Assembly: GCF_902506575.1 (NCBI RefSeq)
Contig: NZ_LR732544.1
Span: forward strand, 551,634-598,883
Length of the DNA: 47,250 bases
Origin: Streptomyces mexicanus
Lineage (GTDB): Bacteria > Actinomycetota > Actinomycetes > Streptomycetales > Streptomycetaceae
Direction: 5' to 3'
The notes under the pieces were generated by a model. It had not been told where the DNA came from. It saw nothing but the letters and a program-made list of their open reading frames with translations, and searched no databases. Shown here one piece after another: positions 18,411-29,068 of this stretch (the stretch's first letter is position 1; every line of letters starts with the position of its first letter). Made by a program: the position numbers and the translations under genes.

Positions 18411-19226
18411 ATGCAGCTCTCCCGCGGCGCGCGCATCGCCCTGCGCCTCGCCGCCGCCGTCGGCTTCGCGGTCATCTACGTCCCGCTGCTGCTGGTCCTC
18501 GTCAACTCCCTCAACCCCGACCGCAGCGCGAGCTGGCCGCCGCCCGGCCTGACCGGGCACTGGTGGGCGGTGGCCTGGCACAACTCCGGCGCCCGCGGCG
18601 CGCTGTGGACGTCGGTGAGGGCGGGGCTCGGCGCGACCGCGATCGCCCTGGTCCTCGGCACGCTCATCGCCTTCGCGGTGGCCCGTCACCGCTTCTTCGG
18701 CCGCGGCACCGTCTCCTTCGTGGTCGTCCTGCCCATCGCGCTGCCCGGCATCGTCACCGGCATCGCCCTGAACTCCGCGTTCTCCACGGTGCTGGAGCCG
18801 CTCGGGGTCGGCCTCGGCCTGTTCACCGTGGTCGTCGGTCACGCCACCTTCTGCATCGTGGTGGTGTTCAACAACGTCGTCGCCCGGTTGCGCCGCACCT
18901 CCGGCTCGTACGAGGAGGCGGCGATGGACCTGGGCGCGCACACCTTCCGCGCCTTCGCCGACGTCACCTTCCCGCTGGTGCGCTCGGCCCTGTTCGCGGG
19001 CGGGCTGCTGGCGTTCGCGCTGTCCTTCGACGAGATCGTGGTGACCACCTTCACCGCCGGGCCCGGTGTCGAGACCCTGCCGATCTGGATCTTCGACAAC
19101 ATGACCCGGCCACAGCAGGCTCCGGTGGTCAACGTCGTCGCGGCCGTGTTGGTGCTGCTGTCCGTGGTGCCGATCTACCTCGCCCAGCGGCTGTCGGCGG
19201 ACACGGCGTCCGGCAGCCGCGTCTGA
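18411..19226 (+). CDS. ABC transporter permease, PotC type
   Basis: A 271-aa protein with six hydrophobic helices and an EAA loop, SGSYEEAAMDLGAHTFRAFADVTFPL. The ATG at 18411 is preferred because a GGGGG run lies at 18395-18399; a GTG at 18399 would add four residues. No ATP-binding subunit gene is present upstream or downstream in the window, which is unusual for this transporter class. The last gene of this three-gene unit is followed by the lacI promoter. Confidence 0.88.
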   Translation: MQLSRGARIALRLAAAVGFAVIYVPLLLVLVNSLNPDRSASWPPPGLTGHWWAVAWHNSGARGALWTSVRAGLGATAIALVLGTLIAFAVARHRFFGRGTVSFVVVLPIALPGIVTGIALNSAFSTVLEPLGVGLGLFTVVVGHATFCIVVVFNNVVARLRRTSGSYEEAAMDLGAHTFRAFADVTFPLVRSALFAGGLLAFALSFDEIVVTTFTAGPGVETLPIWIFDNMTRPQQAPVVNVVAAVLVLLSVVPIYLAQRLSADTASGSRV

Positions 19227-19243
19227 CGCGATCCCGCACGACG

Positions 19244-19285
19244 TTACGCAAACTACTTACGTAATTTTGCGCTATTCTTGCGCGC
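19244..19285 (+). promoter_or_regulatory. lacI promoter and candidate operators
   Basis: The AT-rich stretch contains an inverted repeat CGCAAA (19247-19252) / TTTGCG (19266-19271), and TTGCGC repeated at 19267-19272 and 19278-19283, one helical turn apart. TATTCT (19273-19278) ends seven bases before the ATG at 19286 and is a likely -10 of a leaderless transcript. The overlap of these elements fits autorepression. Confidence 0.5.
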
Positions 19286-20284
19286 ATGACGCGACGACTT
19301 GCGGAAGTGGCGAAGAAGGTCGGGGTCAGCGAGGCCACGGTCAGCCGGGTGCTCAACGGCAAGCCGGGGGTCTCCGAGGCCACCCGGCAGGCGGTGCTCT
19401 CCGCACTGGACGTCCTCGGCTACGAACGGCCCACGCAACTGCGCGGCGAACGCGCCCGGCTGGTCGGCCTGGTCCTGCCCGAACTGCAGAACCCGATCTT
19501 CCCGGCCTTCGCGGAGGTCATCGGCGGCGCACTGGCCCAACTGGGGCTGACCCCCGTGCTGTGCACGCAGACCAAGGGCGGCGTCTCCGAGGCGGACTAC
19601 GTCGAGCTGCTGCTGCAGCAGCAGGTCTCCGGAGTCGTCTTCGCCGGCGGGCTGTACGCGCAGGCGGACGCGCCGCACGACCACTACCGGCTGCTCGCCG
19701 ACCGCAACATCCCGGTGGTGCTGATCAACGCGGGCATCGCCCACCTGGGGTTCCCCGGCGTCTCCTGCGACGACACGGTGGCCGTCGAGCAGGCCTGGCG
19801 CCACCTGGCCTCCCTCGGCCACGAGCGGATCGGCCTGGTCCTCGGCCCCGGCGACCACGTGCCCTCCGCGCGCAAACTGGCCGCGGCCCGCACCATCGCC
19901 CCCGACCTGCCCGACGAGCACGTCGCGCGGGCCATCTTCTCCATCGAGGGCGGCCACGCGGCCGCCACCAAGCTGATCGACCGGGGGGTCACCGGGTTCA
20001 TCTGCGCCAGCGACCCGCTCGCGCTCGGCGTCGTGCGGGCCGCCCGCCGCCGCGGCCTCGACGTGCCGTCACGGATCTCGGTCGTCGGCTACGACGACTC
20101 GGCGCTGATGAACTGCACCGAACCGCCGCTCACCACCGTCCGCCAGCCGATCGAGTCCATGGGCAAGGCGGCCGTGGAGCTGCTCCACGCGCAGATCGGC
20201 GGCAGCCTGGTGCCGGCCGACGAGCTGCTGTTCGAACCGGAGCTGGTGGTGCGCGGGTCCACCGCACAGGCACCGCGCGCATGA
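19286..20284 (+). CDS. LacI-family transcriptional regulator of the alpha-glucan locus
   Basis: A 332-aa repressor: helix-turn-helix at residues 1-55 (RLAEVAKKVGVSEATVSRVLNGKPGVSEATRQAV), hinge, then a sugar-binding domain (VGLVLPELQNPIFPAFAEVIGGAL; ISVVGYDDSALMNCTEPPLTTVRQP). It lies directly upstream of, and on the same strand as, a sugar ABC importer, GH13 and GH87 genes, so it is most likely their oligosaccharide-responsive repressor. No Shine-Dalgarno precedes the ATG. A TCTTGCGC element occurs in both its own promoter and that of the next gene. Confidence 0.93.
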   Translation: MTRRLAEVAKKVGVSEATVSRVLNGKPGVSEATRQAVLSALDVLGYERPTQLRGERARLVGLVLPELQNPIFPAFAEVIGGALAQLGLTPVLCTQTKGGVSEADYVELLLQQQVSGVVFAGGLYAQADAPHDHYRLLADRNIPVVLINAGIAHLGFPGVSCDDTVAVEQAWRHLASLGHERIGLVLGPGDHVPSARKLAAARTIAPDLPDEHVARAIFSIEGGHAAATKLIDRGVTGFICASDPLALGVVRAARRRGLDVPSRISVVGYDDSALMNCTEPPLTTVRQPIESMGKAAVELLHAQIGGSLVPADELLFEPELVVRGSTAQAPRA

Positions 20285-20349
20285 GAGGCCCCCACCTCGG
20301 ACAGTGCGTCGTCTCGGAGATCCACTGGCCTGTCAAATAATTTCAGTTT

Positions 20350-20369
20350 CTGCGCGACATCTTGCGCAG
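20350..20369. promoter_or_regulatory. Candidate LacI-family operator before the importer operon
   Basis: An inverted repeat CTGCGC (20350-20355) / GCGCAG (20364-20369) with an 8-base spacer lies 60-79 bases before the binding-protein ATG. It includes TCTTGCGC, also found in the lacI promoter. The surrounding AT-rich stretch (20335-20350) is a likely promoter region, though no clear -35/-10 pair is assigned. Confidence 0.5.
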
Positions 20370-20428
20370 CGTTGATCCCGGTGCTTGAGTGTGCGGCGCC
20401 CACCGCTGTTGTCCAGAGGGGTCCACCG

Positions 20429-21781
20429 ATGAGAAGCACCGGGTTCCGCCATGCCGTCGCCGCGATCGGCGTCTGCTCCCTTGCCCTCGCCCTGACGTCC
20501 TGCGGGTCGAACGACGACGACGACTCCGCGAGCGGCAAGACCCGCATCACGGTCAACTGCGAGCCGCCCAAGAGCGCCAAGGTCGACCGGAAGTTCTTCG
20601 AGGAGGACCTGGCCTCCTTCGCCCGGCAGAACCCGGACGTCGACGTGGTCGCGCACGACGCCTTCCCGTGCGAGGACCCCAAGACGTTCGACGCCAAACT
20701 CGCCGGCGGCCAGATGGAGAACGTCTTCTACACGTACTTCACCGACGTCCAGCACGTCGTCGACACCGGCCAGGCCGCCGACCTCACCCCGTACGTCAAG
20801 GAACTGAAGAGCTACGCCACCCTGCAGAAGCAGCTGCGCGACATCTACACCGTCGACGGCAAGATCTACGGCATCCCCCGCACCGGCTACTCGATGGGCC
20901 TGATCTACAACAAGAAGCTCTTCGCGAAGGCCGGCCTCGACCCGGACAAGCCGCCCACCACCTGGGAGGAGGTCCGCGCCGACGCCAAGAGGATCGCCGC
21001 ACTGGGCAACGGCACCGTCGGCTACGCCGACTACAGCGCCCAGAACCAGGGCGGCTGGCACTTCACCGCCGAGCTGTACTCCCAAGGCGGTGACGTGGTC
21101 AGCGCCGACGGCAAGAAGGCCACGATCGACACCCCCGAGGGCCACGCCGTCCTGCAGAACCTGCACGACATGCGCTGGACCGACAACTCGATGGGCACCA
21201 AGCAGCTGCTCGTCATCAACGACGTGCAGCTGATGATGGGCTCGGGCAAGCTCGGCATGTACCTGGCCGCCCCCGACAACATTCCCATCCTGGTCAAGGA
21301 GAAGGGCGGCAACTACAAGGACCTCGCCCTCGCCCCGATGCCCGGCGGCAAGGGCACCCTGGTCGGCGGCGACGGCTACATGTTCAGCAAGAAGGACACA
21401 CCCGCCCAGATCCGCGCCGGCCTGAAGTGGCTCGACCACATGTTCCTCACCCCCGGCAAGGGCTTCCTCGGCGACTACGCGCGCGCCAAGAAGAACAACG
21501 CGCCCGTGGGCCTGCCCGAGCCGCGGCTGTTCACCGGCGCCGCCGACGCCAAGGACCAGCAGGTCAAAAAGGCCAACGCCAACGTCCCCGTGGAGAACTA
21601 CCGGGCCTTCCTGGACGGCAACAGCACGCTCCAGCTGAAGGTCGAGCCGCCGAACGCCCAGCAGATCTACTCCGTCCTCGACGGCGTGGTCTCCGCCGTC
21701 CTCACCAAGAAGGACGCGGACATCGACCGGCTCCTGAAGGACGCGTCCGGCAAGATCGACGGCATCCTGGCCCGGAGCTGA
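20429..21781 (+). CDS. Sugar ABC transporter substrate-binding lipoprotein
   Basis: A 450-aa solute-binding protein of the MalE-like (family 1) class. The lipobox LTSC places the lipidated cysteine at residue 25, followed by an Asp/Ser-rich linker. Typical sugar-binding segments are GKIYGIPRTGYSMGLIYNKKLFAKAGLDP, PPTTWEEVRADAKRI and LAPMPGGKGTLVGGDGYMFSKK. The ATG at 20429 follows AGAGGGG (20415-20421). It begins a five-gene unit with two permeases, GH13 and GH87 enzymes. The ligand is inferred to be alpha-linked gluco-oligosaccharides from this context. Confidence 0.92.
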   Translation: MRSTGFRHAVAAIGVCSLALALTSCGSNDDDDSASGKTRITVNCEPPKSAKVDRKFFEEDLASFARQNPDVDVVAHDAFPCEDPKTFDAKLAGGQMENVFYTYFTDVQHVVDTGQAADLTPYVKELKSYATLQKQLRDIYTVDGKIYGIPRTGYSMGLIYNKKLFAKAGLDPDKPPTTWEEVRADAKRIAALGNGTVGYADYSAQNQGGWHFTAELYSQGGDVVSADGKKATIDTPEGHAVLQNLHDMRWTDNSMGTKQLLVINDVQLMMGSGKLGMYLAAPDNIPILVKEKGGNYKDLALAPMPGGKGTLVGGDGYMFSKKDTPAQIRAGLKWLDHMFLTPGKGFLGDYARAKKNNAPVGLPEPRLFTGAADAKDQQVKKANANVPVENYRAFLDGNSTLQLKVEPPNAQQIYSVLDGVVSAVLTKKDADIDRLLKDASGKIDGILARS

Positions 21782-21787
21782 CCCGCC

Positions 21788-22753
21788 ATGACGACGAAGA
21801 CGGCCGAGCGGCGCCCCGCCCGGGCGACGGCCGCCCACCCGCGGCCGGCACCGCCCCCGGCGGGCACCGTGCGGCGGCGCCGCCTCGCCGAGCAGGCCCG
21901 CGCCTACGCCTTCCTCCTGGGCGGCCTGGTCTGCTTCGCCCTGTTCTCCTGGTACCCGGCGATCCGCGCCGTCGTGATCGCCTTCCAGAAGTACACACCC
22001 GGCAACCCGCCCGAGTGGGTCGGCACCGCCAACTTCACCCGCGTCCTGCACGACCCCGAGTTCGGCGCCGCCTGGCGCAACACCCTCACCTTCACGGTGC
22101 TGGCGCTCCTCATCGGCTTCGCCGTGCCGTTCCTGCTGGCCCTGGTCCTGAACGAACTGCGGCACGCCAAGGCGTTCTTCCGGGTCGTGGTCTACCTGCC
22201 CGTCATGATCCCGCCCGTGGTCAGCGCCCTGCTGTGGAAGTGGTTCTACGACCCCGGCGCCGGCCTCGCCAACGAGGCGCTGCGCGCCGTGCACCTGCCC
22301 ACCTCCCAGTGGACCAACGGCGCCGACACCGCCCTGGTGTCCCTGGTCCTCGTCGCCACCTGGGCCAACATGGGCGGCACCGTCCTGATCTACCTCGCGG
22401 CCCTGCAGTCCATCCCCGGCGAGCTGTACGAGGCCGCCGAACTGGACGGCGCGAACCTGCTGCAGCGCGTGCGGCACGTCACCGTCCCACAGACCCGGTT
22501 CGTGATCCTGATGCTGATGCTCCTGCAGATCATCGCCACCATGCAGGTGTTCACCGAGCCGTTCGTCATCACCGGCGGCGGCCCGGAGAACGCCACCGTC
22601 ACCGTGCTCTACCTCATCTACAAGTACGCCTTCCTCTACAACGACTTCGGCGGCGCCTGCGCGCTCAGCGTCATGCTGCTCGTCCTGCTCGGGCTGTTCT
22701 CCGCCCTCTACCTGCGGCTGACCCGCTCGGGCTCCACCGAGGAGTACGCATGA
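21788..22753 (+). CDS. Sugar ABC transporter permease (MalF-like)
   Basis: A 321-aa protein with six membrane helices after a basic proline-rich N terminus. The EAA motif is SIPGELYEAAELDGANLLQRVRHVTVP. The start lies six bases after the binding-protein stop. It should pair with the next permease. No ATPase gene is present, as is normal for Streptomyces sugar importers that share MsiK. Confidence 0.93.
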   Translation: MTTKTAERRPARATAAHPRPAPPPAGTVRRRRLAEQARAYAFLLGGLVCFALFSWYPAIRAVVIAFQKYTPGNPPEWVGTANFTRVLHDPEFGAAWRNTLTFTVLALLIGFAVPFLLALVLNELRHAKAFFRVVVYLPVMIPPVVSALLWKWFYDPGAGLANEALRAVHLPTSQWTNGADTALVSLVLVATWANMGGTVLIYLAALQSIPGELYEAAELDGANLLQRVRHVTVPQTRFVILMLMLLQIIATMQVFTEPFVITGGGPENATVTVLYLIYKYAFLYNDFGGACALSVMLLVLLGLFSALYLRLTRSGSTEEYA

Positions 22754-23625
22754 GCACCCGTACCCTTCTCTCCCCGGCGGCCCTGGCCCGCCCGCGCGGC
22801 AAGGCGGCGTACTGGAGCGTCTTCACCGGCGTGGTGGTGCTCTTCGCCCTCGCCTTCCTCTTCCCCGTGTACTGGATGGTCACCGGCGCGATGAAGTCAC
22901 CGGACGAGGTCGCCGAGACCCCGCCGACCCTGGTGCCCCGCCACTGGCACCTGAGCGCCTACACCGACGCCTGGGACCTGATGCAGCTGCCGCAGCACCT
23001 GTGGAACACCGTCGTGCAGGCGGCCGGCGCCTGGGCCTGCCAGCTGGTGTTCTGCACGGCCGCCGCGTACGCCCTGTCCAATCTGCGGCCCGCCTTCGGC
23101 AAGGTGATCCTCGGCGGCATCCTCGCCACCTTGATGGTCCCGGCGCAGGCCCTGGTCGTACCGAAGTACCTGACCGTCGCCGACCTGCCGTTCCTCCACA
23201 CCAGCCTGCTCAACGACCCGCTCGCGATCTGGCTGCCGGCCGTCGCCAACGCCTTCAACCTCTACCTGCTCAAGCGGTTCTTCGACCAGATCCCCCGGGA
23301 CGTGCTGGAGGCCGCCGAGATCGACGGTGCCGGGAAGCTGCGCATCCTGTGGTCGATCGTGCTGCCGATGTCCCGGCCCGTGCTCGGCGTGGTGTCGATC
23401 TTCGCGCTGGTCGCGGTCTGGCAGGACTTCCTGTGGCCGCTGATGGTCTTCTCCGACACGGCCAAGCAGCCCATCAGCGTGGCCCTGGTCCAGCTGTCGC
23501 AGAACATCCCGCTGACCGTGCTCATCGCCGCCATGGTGATCGCCAGCATCCCGATGGTCGCGCTGTTCCTCGTCTTCCAGCGGCACATCATCGCCGGGAT
23601 CAGCGCGGGCAGCACCAAGGGCTGA
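22750..23625 (+). CDS. Sugar ABC transporter permease (MalG-like)
   Basis: A 291-aa protein with six membrane helices and the EAA loop IPRDVLEAAEIDGAGKLRILWSIVLP. The ATG overlaps the previous stop (ATGA), so the two permeases are translationally coupled. The C terminus FQRHIIAGISAGSTKG is typical of MalG-type sugar permeases. Confidence 0.94.
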   Translation: MSTRTLLSPAALARPRGKAAYWSVFTGVVVLFALAFLFPVYWMVTGAMKSPDEVAETPPTLVPRHWHLSAYTDAWDLMQLPQHLWNTVVQAAGAWACQLVFCTAAAYALSNLRPAFGKVILGGILATLMVPAQALVVPKYLTVADLPFLHTSLLNDPLAIWLPAVANAFNLYLLKRFFDQIPRDVLEAAEIDGAGKLRILWSIVLPMSRPVLGVVSIFALVAVWQDFLWPLMVFSDTAKQPISVALVQLSQNIPLTVLIAAMVIASIPMVALFLVFQRHIIAGISAGSTKG

Positions 23626-23692
23626 CCCGCATCGCGGTCGGCCCGCGGCAGCCGCAGGCACTTTCGGACCCCAGACAGAAAGGCACCGCACC

Positions 23693-25291
<1,599 letters not shown>

Positions 25292-25370
25292 GCCCGCGCA
25301 GCCGGGCCCCGGCCCGCACCACCCGTCCCTGCACCGCTGTCCCCGCACCCCCACACGAAGGGATCGGCAC

Positions 25371-27575
25371 ATGCACGGCAACACCAGCACCTCCAGGACC
25401 GCCCGGCGGCTGCCGGCCATCGGCGCGACCGTCGCCCTCGCGGCAGGCATGCTCGTCACCCTCGGCGCACCCGCCGCACCGGCGGCCGCGCCCGCCACCG
25501 CGCCCGCGGGGGCCACCCTGCCGTTCACCTCGGTCGAGGCCGAGTCCGCCACCACCACCGGCACGAAGATCGGCCCGGACTACACCCAGGGCACTCTCGC
25601 CTCCGAGGCCTCCGGACGCCAGGCCGTCCGGCTGGCGGCCGGGCAGCGGGTGGAGTTCACCGTGCCCCGCGCGGCCAACGCGGTGAACGTCGCCTACAGC
25701 GTCCCCGACGGCCAGTCCGGCACCCTGAACGTCTACGTCAACGGCACCAGACTCGCCAAGTCGCTGCCCGTCACCGCCAAGTACTCCTACGTCGACACCG
25801 GCTGGATCACCGGCTCCAAGACCCACCACTTCTACGACAACGCCCGGCTGCTGCTCGGCCGCGACGTCCAGGCCGGCGACAAGATCGCCTTCGAGGCGGC
25901 GAACACGCAGGTCACCGTGGACGTCGCCGACTTCGAGCAGGTCCCGGCGGCAGCCTCGCAGCCCGCCGGGTCCGTCTCCGTCGTCGCCAAGGGCGCCGAC
26001 CCCACCGGCCAGGGCGACTCCACGCAGGCCTTCCGCGACGCCATCGCCGCCGCCCAGGGCGGCGTGGTGTGGATCCCGCCGGGCGACTACAAACTGACGT
26101 CCTCCCTCAACGGCGTGCAGAACGTCACCCTGCAGGGCGCGGGCAGCTGGTACTCGGTCGTGCACACCTCCCGCTTCATCGACCAGTCCAGCTCCGCCGG
26201 CAACGTCCACATCAAGGACTTCGCGGTCATCGGCGAGGTCACCGAGCGCGTCGACTCCAATCCGGACAACTTCGTCAACGGCTCGCTCGGCCCGAACTCC
26301 TCCGTGTCCGGCATGTGGATCCAGCACCTCAAGTGCGGGCTGTGGCTGACCGGCACCAACGACAACCTGGTCGTCGAGAACAACCGCATCCTGGACACCA
26401 CCGCCGACGGCCTCAACCTCAACGGCACCGCCAAGGGCGTCACGGTCCGCAACAACTTCCTGCGCAACCAGGGCGACGACTCCCTCGCCATGTGGTCCCT
26501 GTACGCCCCCGACACCGACAGCAGCTTCGAGAACAACACGATCTCCCAGCCCAACCTCGCCAACGGCATCGCGATCTACGGCGGCACGAACATCACCGTC
26601 AAGGGCAACCTGATCTCCGACACCAACGCCCTGGGCAGCGGCATCGCCATCTCCAACCAGAAGTTCATGGACCCCTTCAACCCGCTGGCCGGCACGATCA
26701 CCGCCGCCGGCAACACCCTGGTGCGCACCGGCGCGATGAACCCCAACTGGAACCACCCGATGGGTGCGCTGCGCGTCGACTCCTACGACAGTGCGATCAA
26801 CGCCACGGTGAACATCACCGACACCACCATCACCGACAGCCCCTACAGCGCCTTCGAGTTCGTCTCCGGCGGCGGCCACGGCTACCCCGTCAAGAACGTC
26901 ACCGTCAGCGGCGCAACCGTCAAGAACACCGGCACGGTCGTCGTCCAGTCCGAGACGCCGGGCGCGGCCACCTTCCGCGACGTCACCGCCACGAACGTGG
27001 GCGCGGCCGGGATCTACAACTGCCCCTTCCCCTCCGGCTCGGGCAGCTTCACGCTCACCGACGGCGGCAGCAACTCCGGCTGGAACACCACCTGGTCGGA
27101 CTGCTCCACCTGGCCGCAGCCCGGCCAGGGCAACCCCGACCCCGACCCGAACCGCAACCTCGCCAAGGGCCGCCCGGCCACCGCCACCGGCTCCCAGGAC
27201 GTGTACACACCCGGCAAGGCCGTGGACGGCGACGCCAACAGCTACTGGGAGTCCGCCAACAACGCCTTCCCGCAGTCCTGGACGGTCGACCTGGGCTCGG
27301 CCCAGGCCGTGCGCCGGCTGGTGCTCAAGCTGCCGCCGTCGTCCGCCTGGGGCGCGCGCACCCAGACCGTCACGGTCCTCGGCAGCACCGACGGCTCCAC
27401 CTACTCCACGGTGGTCGGCGCCCAGGGCTACCGCTTCGACCCGGCGACCGGCAACACCGTCACCGTGCCCCTGCCCAGCGGCACCAGCCTGCGCTACCTG
27501 CGGCTGACGGTCTCCGCCAACACCGGCTGGCCGGCGGGCCAGTTCAGTGAGGTGGAGGTGTACCAGACGGCCTGA
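25371..27575 (+). CDS. Secreted GH87-like alpha-1,3-glucanase (mutanase/mycodextranase) with discoidin domain
   Basis: A 734-aa exported protein. Order: signal peptide (1 to about 43), an N-terminal beta-sandwich carbohydrate-binding region (about 50-185), a right-handed beta-helix (about 195-590), a Pro/Asp/Asn linker (PQPGQGNPDPDPNRN), and a C-terminal F5/8 type C (discoidin) domain (about 600-734). In the helix, Asp346 (ADGLNLNG) and Asp369-Asp370 (QGDDSLAMWS) reproduce the 23-residue spacing and double-Asp of the GH87 catalytic aspartates (Agl-KA Asp1067, Asp1090, Asp1091). GAAGGGA precedes the ATG at 25371. The neighbours support alpha-glucan degradation. Endo-alpha-1,3-glucanase and nigeran-specific mycodextranase are both possible. 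Confidence 0.85.
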   Translation: MHGNTSTSRTARRLPAIGATVALAAGMLVTLGAPAAPAAAPATAPAGATLPFTSVEAESATTTGTKIGPDYTQGTLASEASGRQAVRLAAGQRVEFTVPRAANAVNVAYSVPDGQSGTLNVYVNGTRLAKSLPVTAKYSYVDTGWITGSKTHHFYDNARLLLGRDVQAGDKIAFEAANTQVTVDVADFEQVPAAASQPAGSVSVVAKGADPTGQGDSTQAFRDAIAAAQGGVVWIPPGDYKLTSSLNGVQNVTLQGAGSWYSVVHTSRFIDQSSSAGNVHIKDFAVIGEVTERVDSNPDNFVNGSLGPNSSVSGMWIQHLKCGLWLTGTNDNLVVENNRILDTTADGLNLNGTAKGVTVRNNFLRNQGDDSLAMWSLYAPDTDSSFENNTISQPNLANGIAIYGGTNITVKGNLISDTNALGSGIAISNQKFMDPFNPLAGTITAAGNTLVRTGAMNPNWNHPMGALRVDSYDSAINATVNITDTTITDSPYSAFEFVSGGGHGYPVKNVTVSGATVKNTGTVVVQSETPGAATFRDVTATNVGAAGIYNCPFPSGSGSFTLTDGGSNSGWNTTWSDCSTWPQPGQGNPDPDPNRNLAKGRPATATGSQDVYTPGKAVDGDANSYWESANNAFPQSWTVDLGSAQAVRRLVLKLPPSSAWGARTQTVTVLGSTDGSTYSTVVGAQGYRFDPATGNTVTVPLPSGTSLRYLRLTVSANTGWPAGQFSEVEVYQTA

Positions 27576-27611
27576 CCGGCCCCCGGAGGCGGTTCCACCG
27601 TGCGCGGCGCC

Positions 27612-28898
27612 TCAGCGGTGCAGCGGACGGTGGGCGGTCTCCGGCAGCCGCAGGTACACCAGCGAGGACAGCAGGCACAGGGCGGCCACGTACCACGGGA
27701 AGAGCCCGGCGTGCCCCCACTGCTTGAACAGCGTGCCCACGTACGGCGCCGTTCCGCCGAAGAGGGCGACGGCCAGGGAGTAGGGGAAGCCGATGCCGGC
27801 CGCGCGCACCCGGGGCGGGAACACCTCGGCGTTGACGGCTGCGCTGACGGAGGTGAAACCGGTCAGCAGGACCATGCCCGCCATCTGCACCACCAGCAGC
27901 ACCGCGAAGGAGCCGTCCAGCGCGTGCAGCAGCGGCACGCACAGCAGCGCGAAGCCCAGGCCGAAGAAGAGCAGCAGCGGGCGGCGGCCGAAGCGGTCCG
28001 AGAGCAGCCCGCCGAGCGGCTGGAGCAGCCCGAAGAACGCCAGCGACACCGTGCCCGCGAGCAGCGCGTCGGACTTGGCGACGCCCGCGTTGAGTTCCGC
28101 GTACGTCGGCAGGTACGACGTCCAGGTGTAGTAGGCGAGGGTGCCGCCCGCGGTGATGCCGGCGATCAGCAGGGACGCGCGGGGGTGCCGGCGCAGTGCC
28201 TCGAACAGGCCGGGGCGCGGGGCCCGCCGCTGCTCGTCGCTGCGGGTCTCCTGCGCGCCGCGCCGGATCCAGAAGCCGACCAGGCTGAGCAGCCCGCCGA
28301 ACCAGAACGGCACGCGCCAGCCCCAGCCGTCCATGGACCGCTCGGCGAGGGTGTCGACGAGCAGCGTCGCCATCCCCGACGCCACCAGCTGGCCCGCGGT
28401 CGTGGAGACGTACTGGAAACTGGAGAACAGTCCGCGCCGGCCCGGCCCCGCCGACTCCACCAGGAAGGTGGTCGAGGCCGCGAACTCGCCCCCCACCGAC
28501 AGACCTTGCAGCAGCCGCGCCGCCACCAGCACCACGGGGGCGACGGGCCCCGCCGAGGCGTAGGTCGGGGTCAGTCCGACCAGCAGGCTGGAGCCGCTCA
28601 TCAGCAGGATGGTCACCGTCAGCGCGGCGCGTCGGCCGCGCCGGTCGGCGACCGCGCCCATGACCAGCCCGCCCACGGGCCGCATGAAGAAGCCCACGGC
28701 GAACACGGCGAACGTCGACAGCAGCGGCACCAGGGAGTCACCGGTCCCCTTGGGGAAGACCGCGTCGGCGATGTAGGCGGCCAGAAACGTGTAGGCGTAC
28801 CAGTCGTACCATTCGACGGCGTTGCCCACCGATGCCGCCATCAGCTGCCGTACGGGGCGCTTGGTCCGGGGCGGCCTCGTCGTCCGTGTCTCTGCCAT
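27612..28898 (-). CDS. MFS transporter, metabolite:H+ symporter (MHS/KgtP-like) family
   Basis: A 428-aa membrane protein with twelve hydrophobic segments. The MHS hallmarks are ASVGNAVEWYDWYAYTFLAAYIADAVFP at the first helix, the loop GAVADRRGRRAALT, and LQGLSVGGEFAASTTFLVESA in helix 5. Such carriers move organic acids (alpha-ketoglutarate, citrate), proline/betaine or shikimate with protons. The ATG at 28898 has GGAAGG upstream. It is convergent with the GH87 gene (36 bases apart) and divergent from the phospholipase C-type gene. The substrate is not predictable. Confidence 0.92.
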   Translation of the reverse strand: MAETRTTRPPRTKRPVRQLMAASVGNAVEWYDWYAYTFLAAYIADAVFPKGTGDSLVPLLSTFAVFAVGFFMRPVGGLVMGAVADRRGRRAALTVTILLMSGSSLLVGLTPTYASAGPVAPVVLVAARLLQGLSVGGEFAASTTFLVESAGPGRRGLFSSFQYVSTTAGQLVASGMATLLVDTLAERSMDGWGWRVPFWFGGLLSLVGFWIRRGAQETRSDEQRRAPRPGLFEALRRHPRASLLIAGITAGGTLAYYTWTSYLPTYAELNAGVAKSDALLAGTVSLAFFGLLQPLGGLLSDRFGRRPLLLFFGLGFALLCVPLLHALDGSFAVLLVVQMAGMVLLTGFTSVSAAVNAEVFPPRVRAAGIGFPYSLAVALFGGTAPYVGTLFKQWGHAGLFPWYVAALCLLSSLVYLRLPETAHRPLHR

Positions 28899-29068
28899 GA
28901 ACGCGACCTTCCCCGGCCGGCCGGTTGCGCACACCTCACGTGGCAAGGCGTTCACATGAGTGCCATCAGCCCCTTCTCTGCCGTTGGCTGCGCTTGTCAC
29001 ACTCGCATCACCCACTTCAGGTCGTCCAGCGGCCGGCGGCCGCTGCCCGAACGGGAGGTCCGCCACCC

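Noticed and set aside
19257..19264. TTACGTAA palindrome as the LacI operator core
   Set aside because: It is not centred on the flanking CGCAAA/TTTGCG repeat and is absent from the importer promoter, so TCTTGCGC was preferred.
28950..28960. PHO box before the phospholipase C-type gene
   Set aside because: GTTCACATGAG resembles one 11-bp unit, but the required adjacent direct repeat is not seen.
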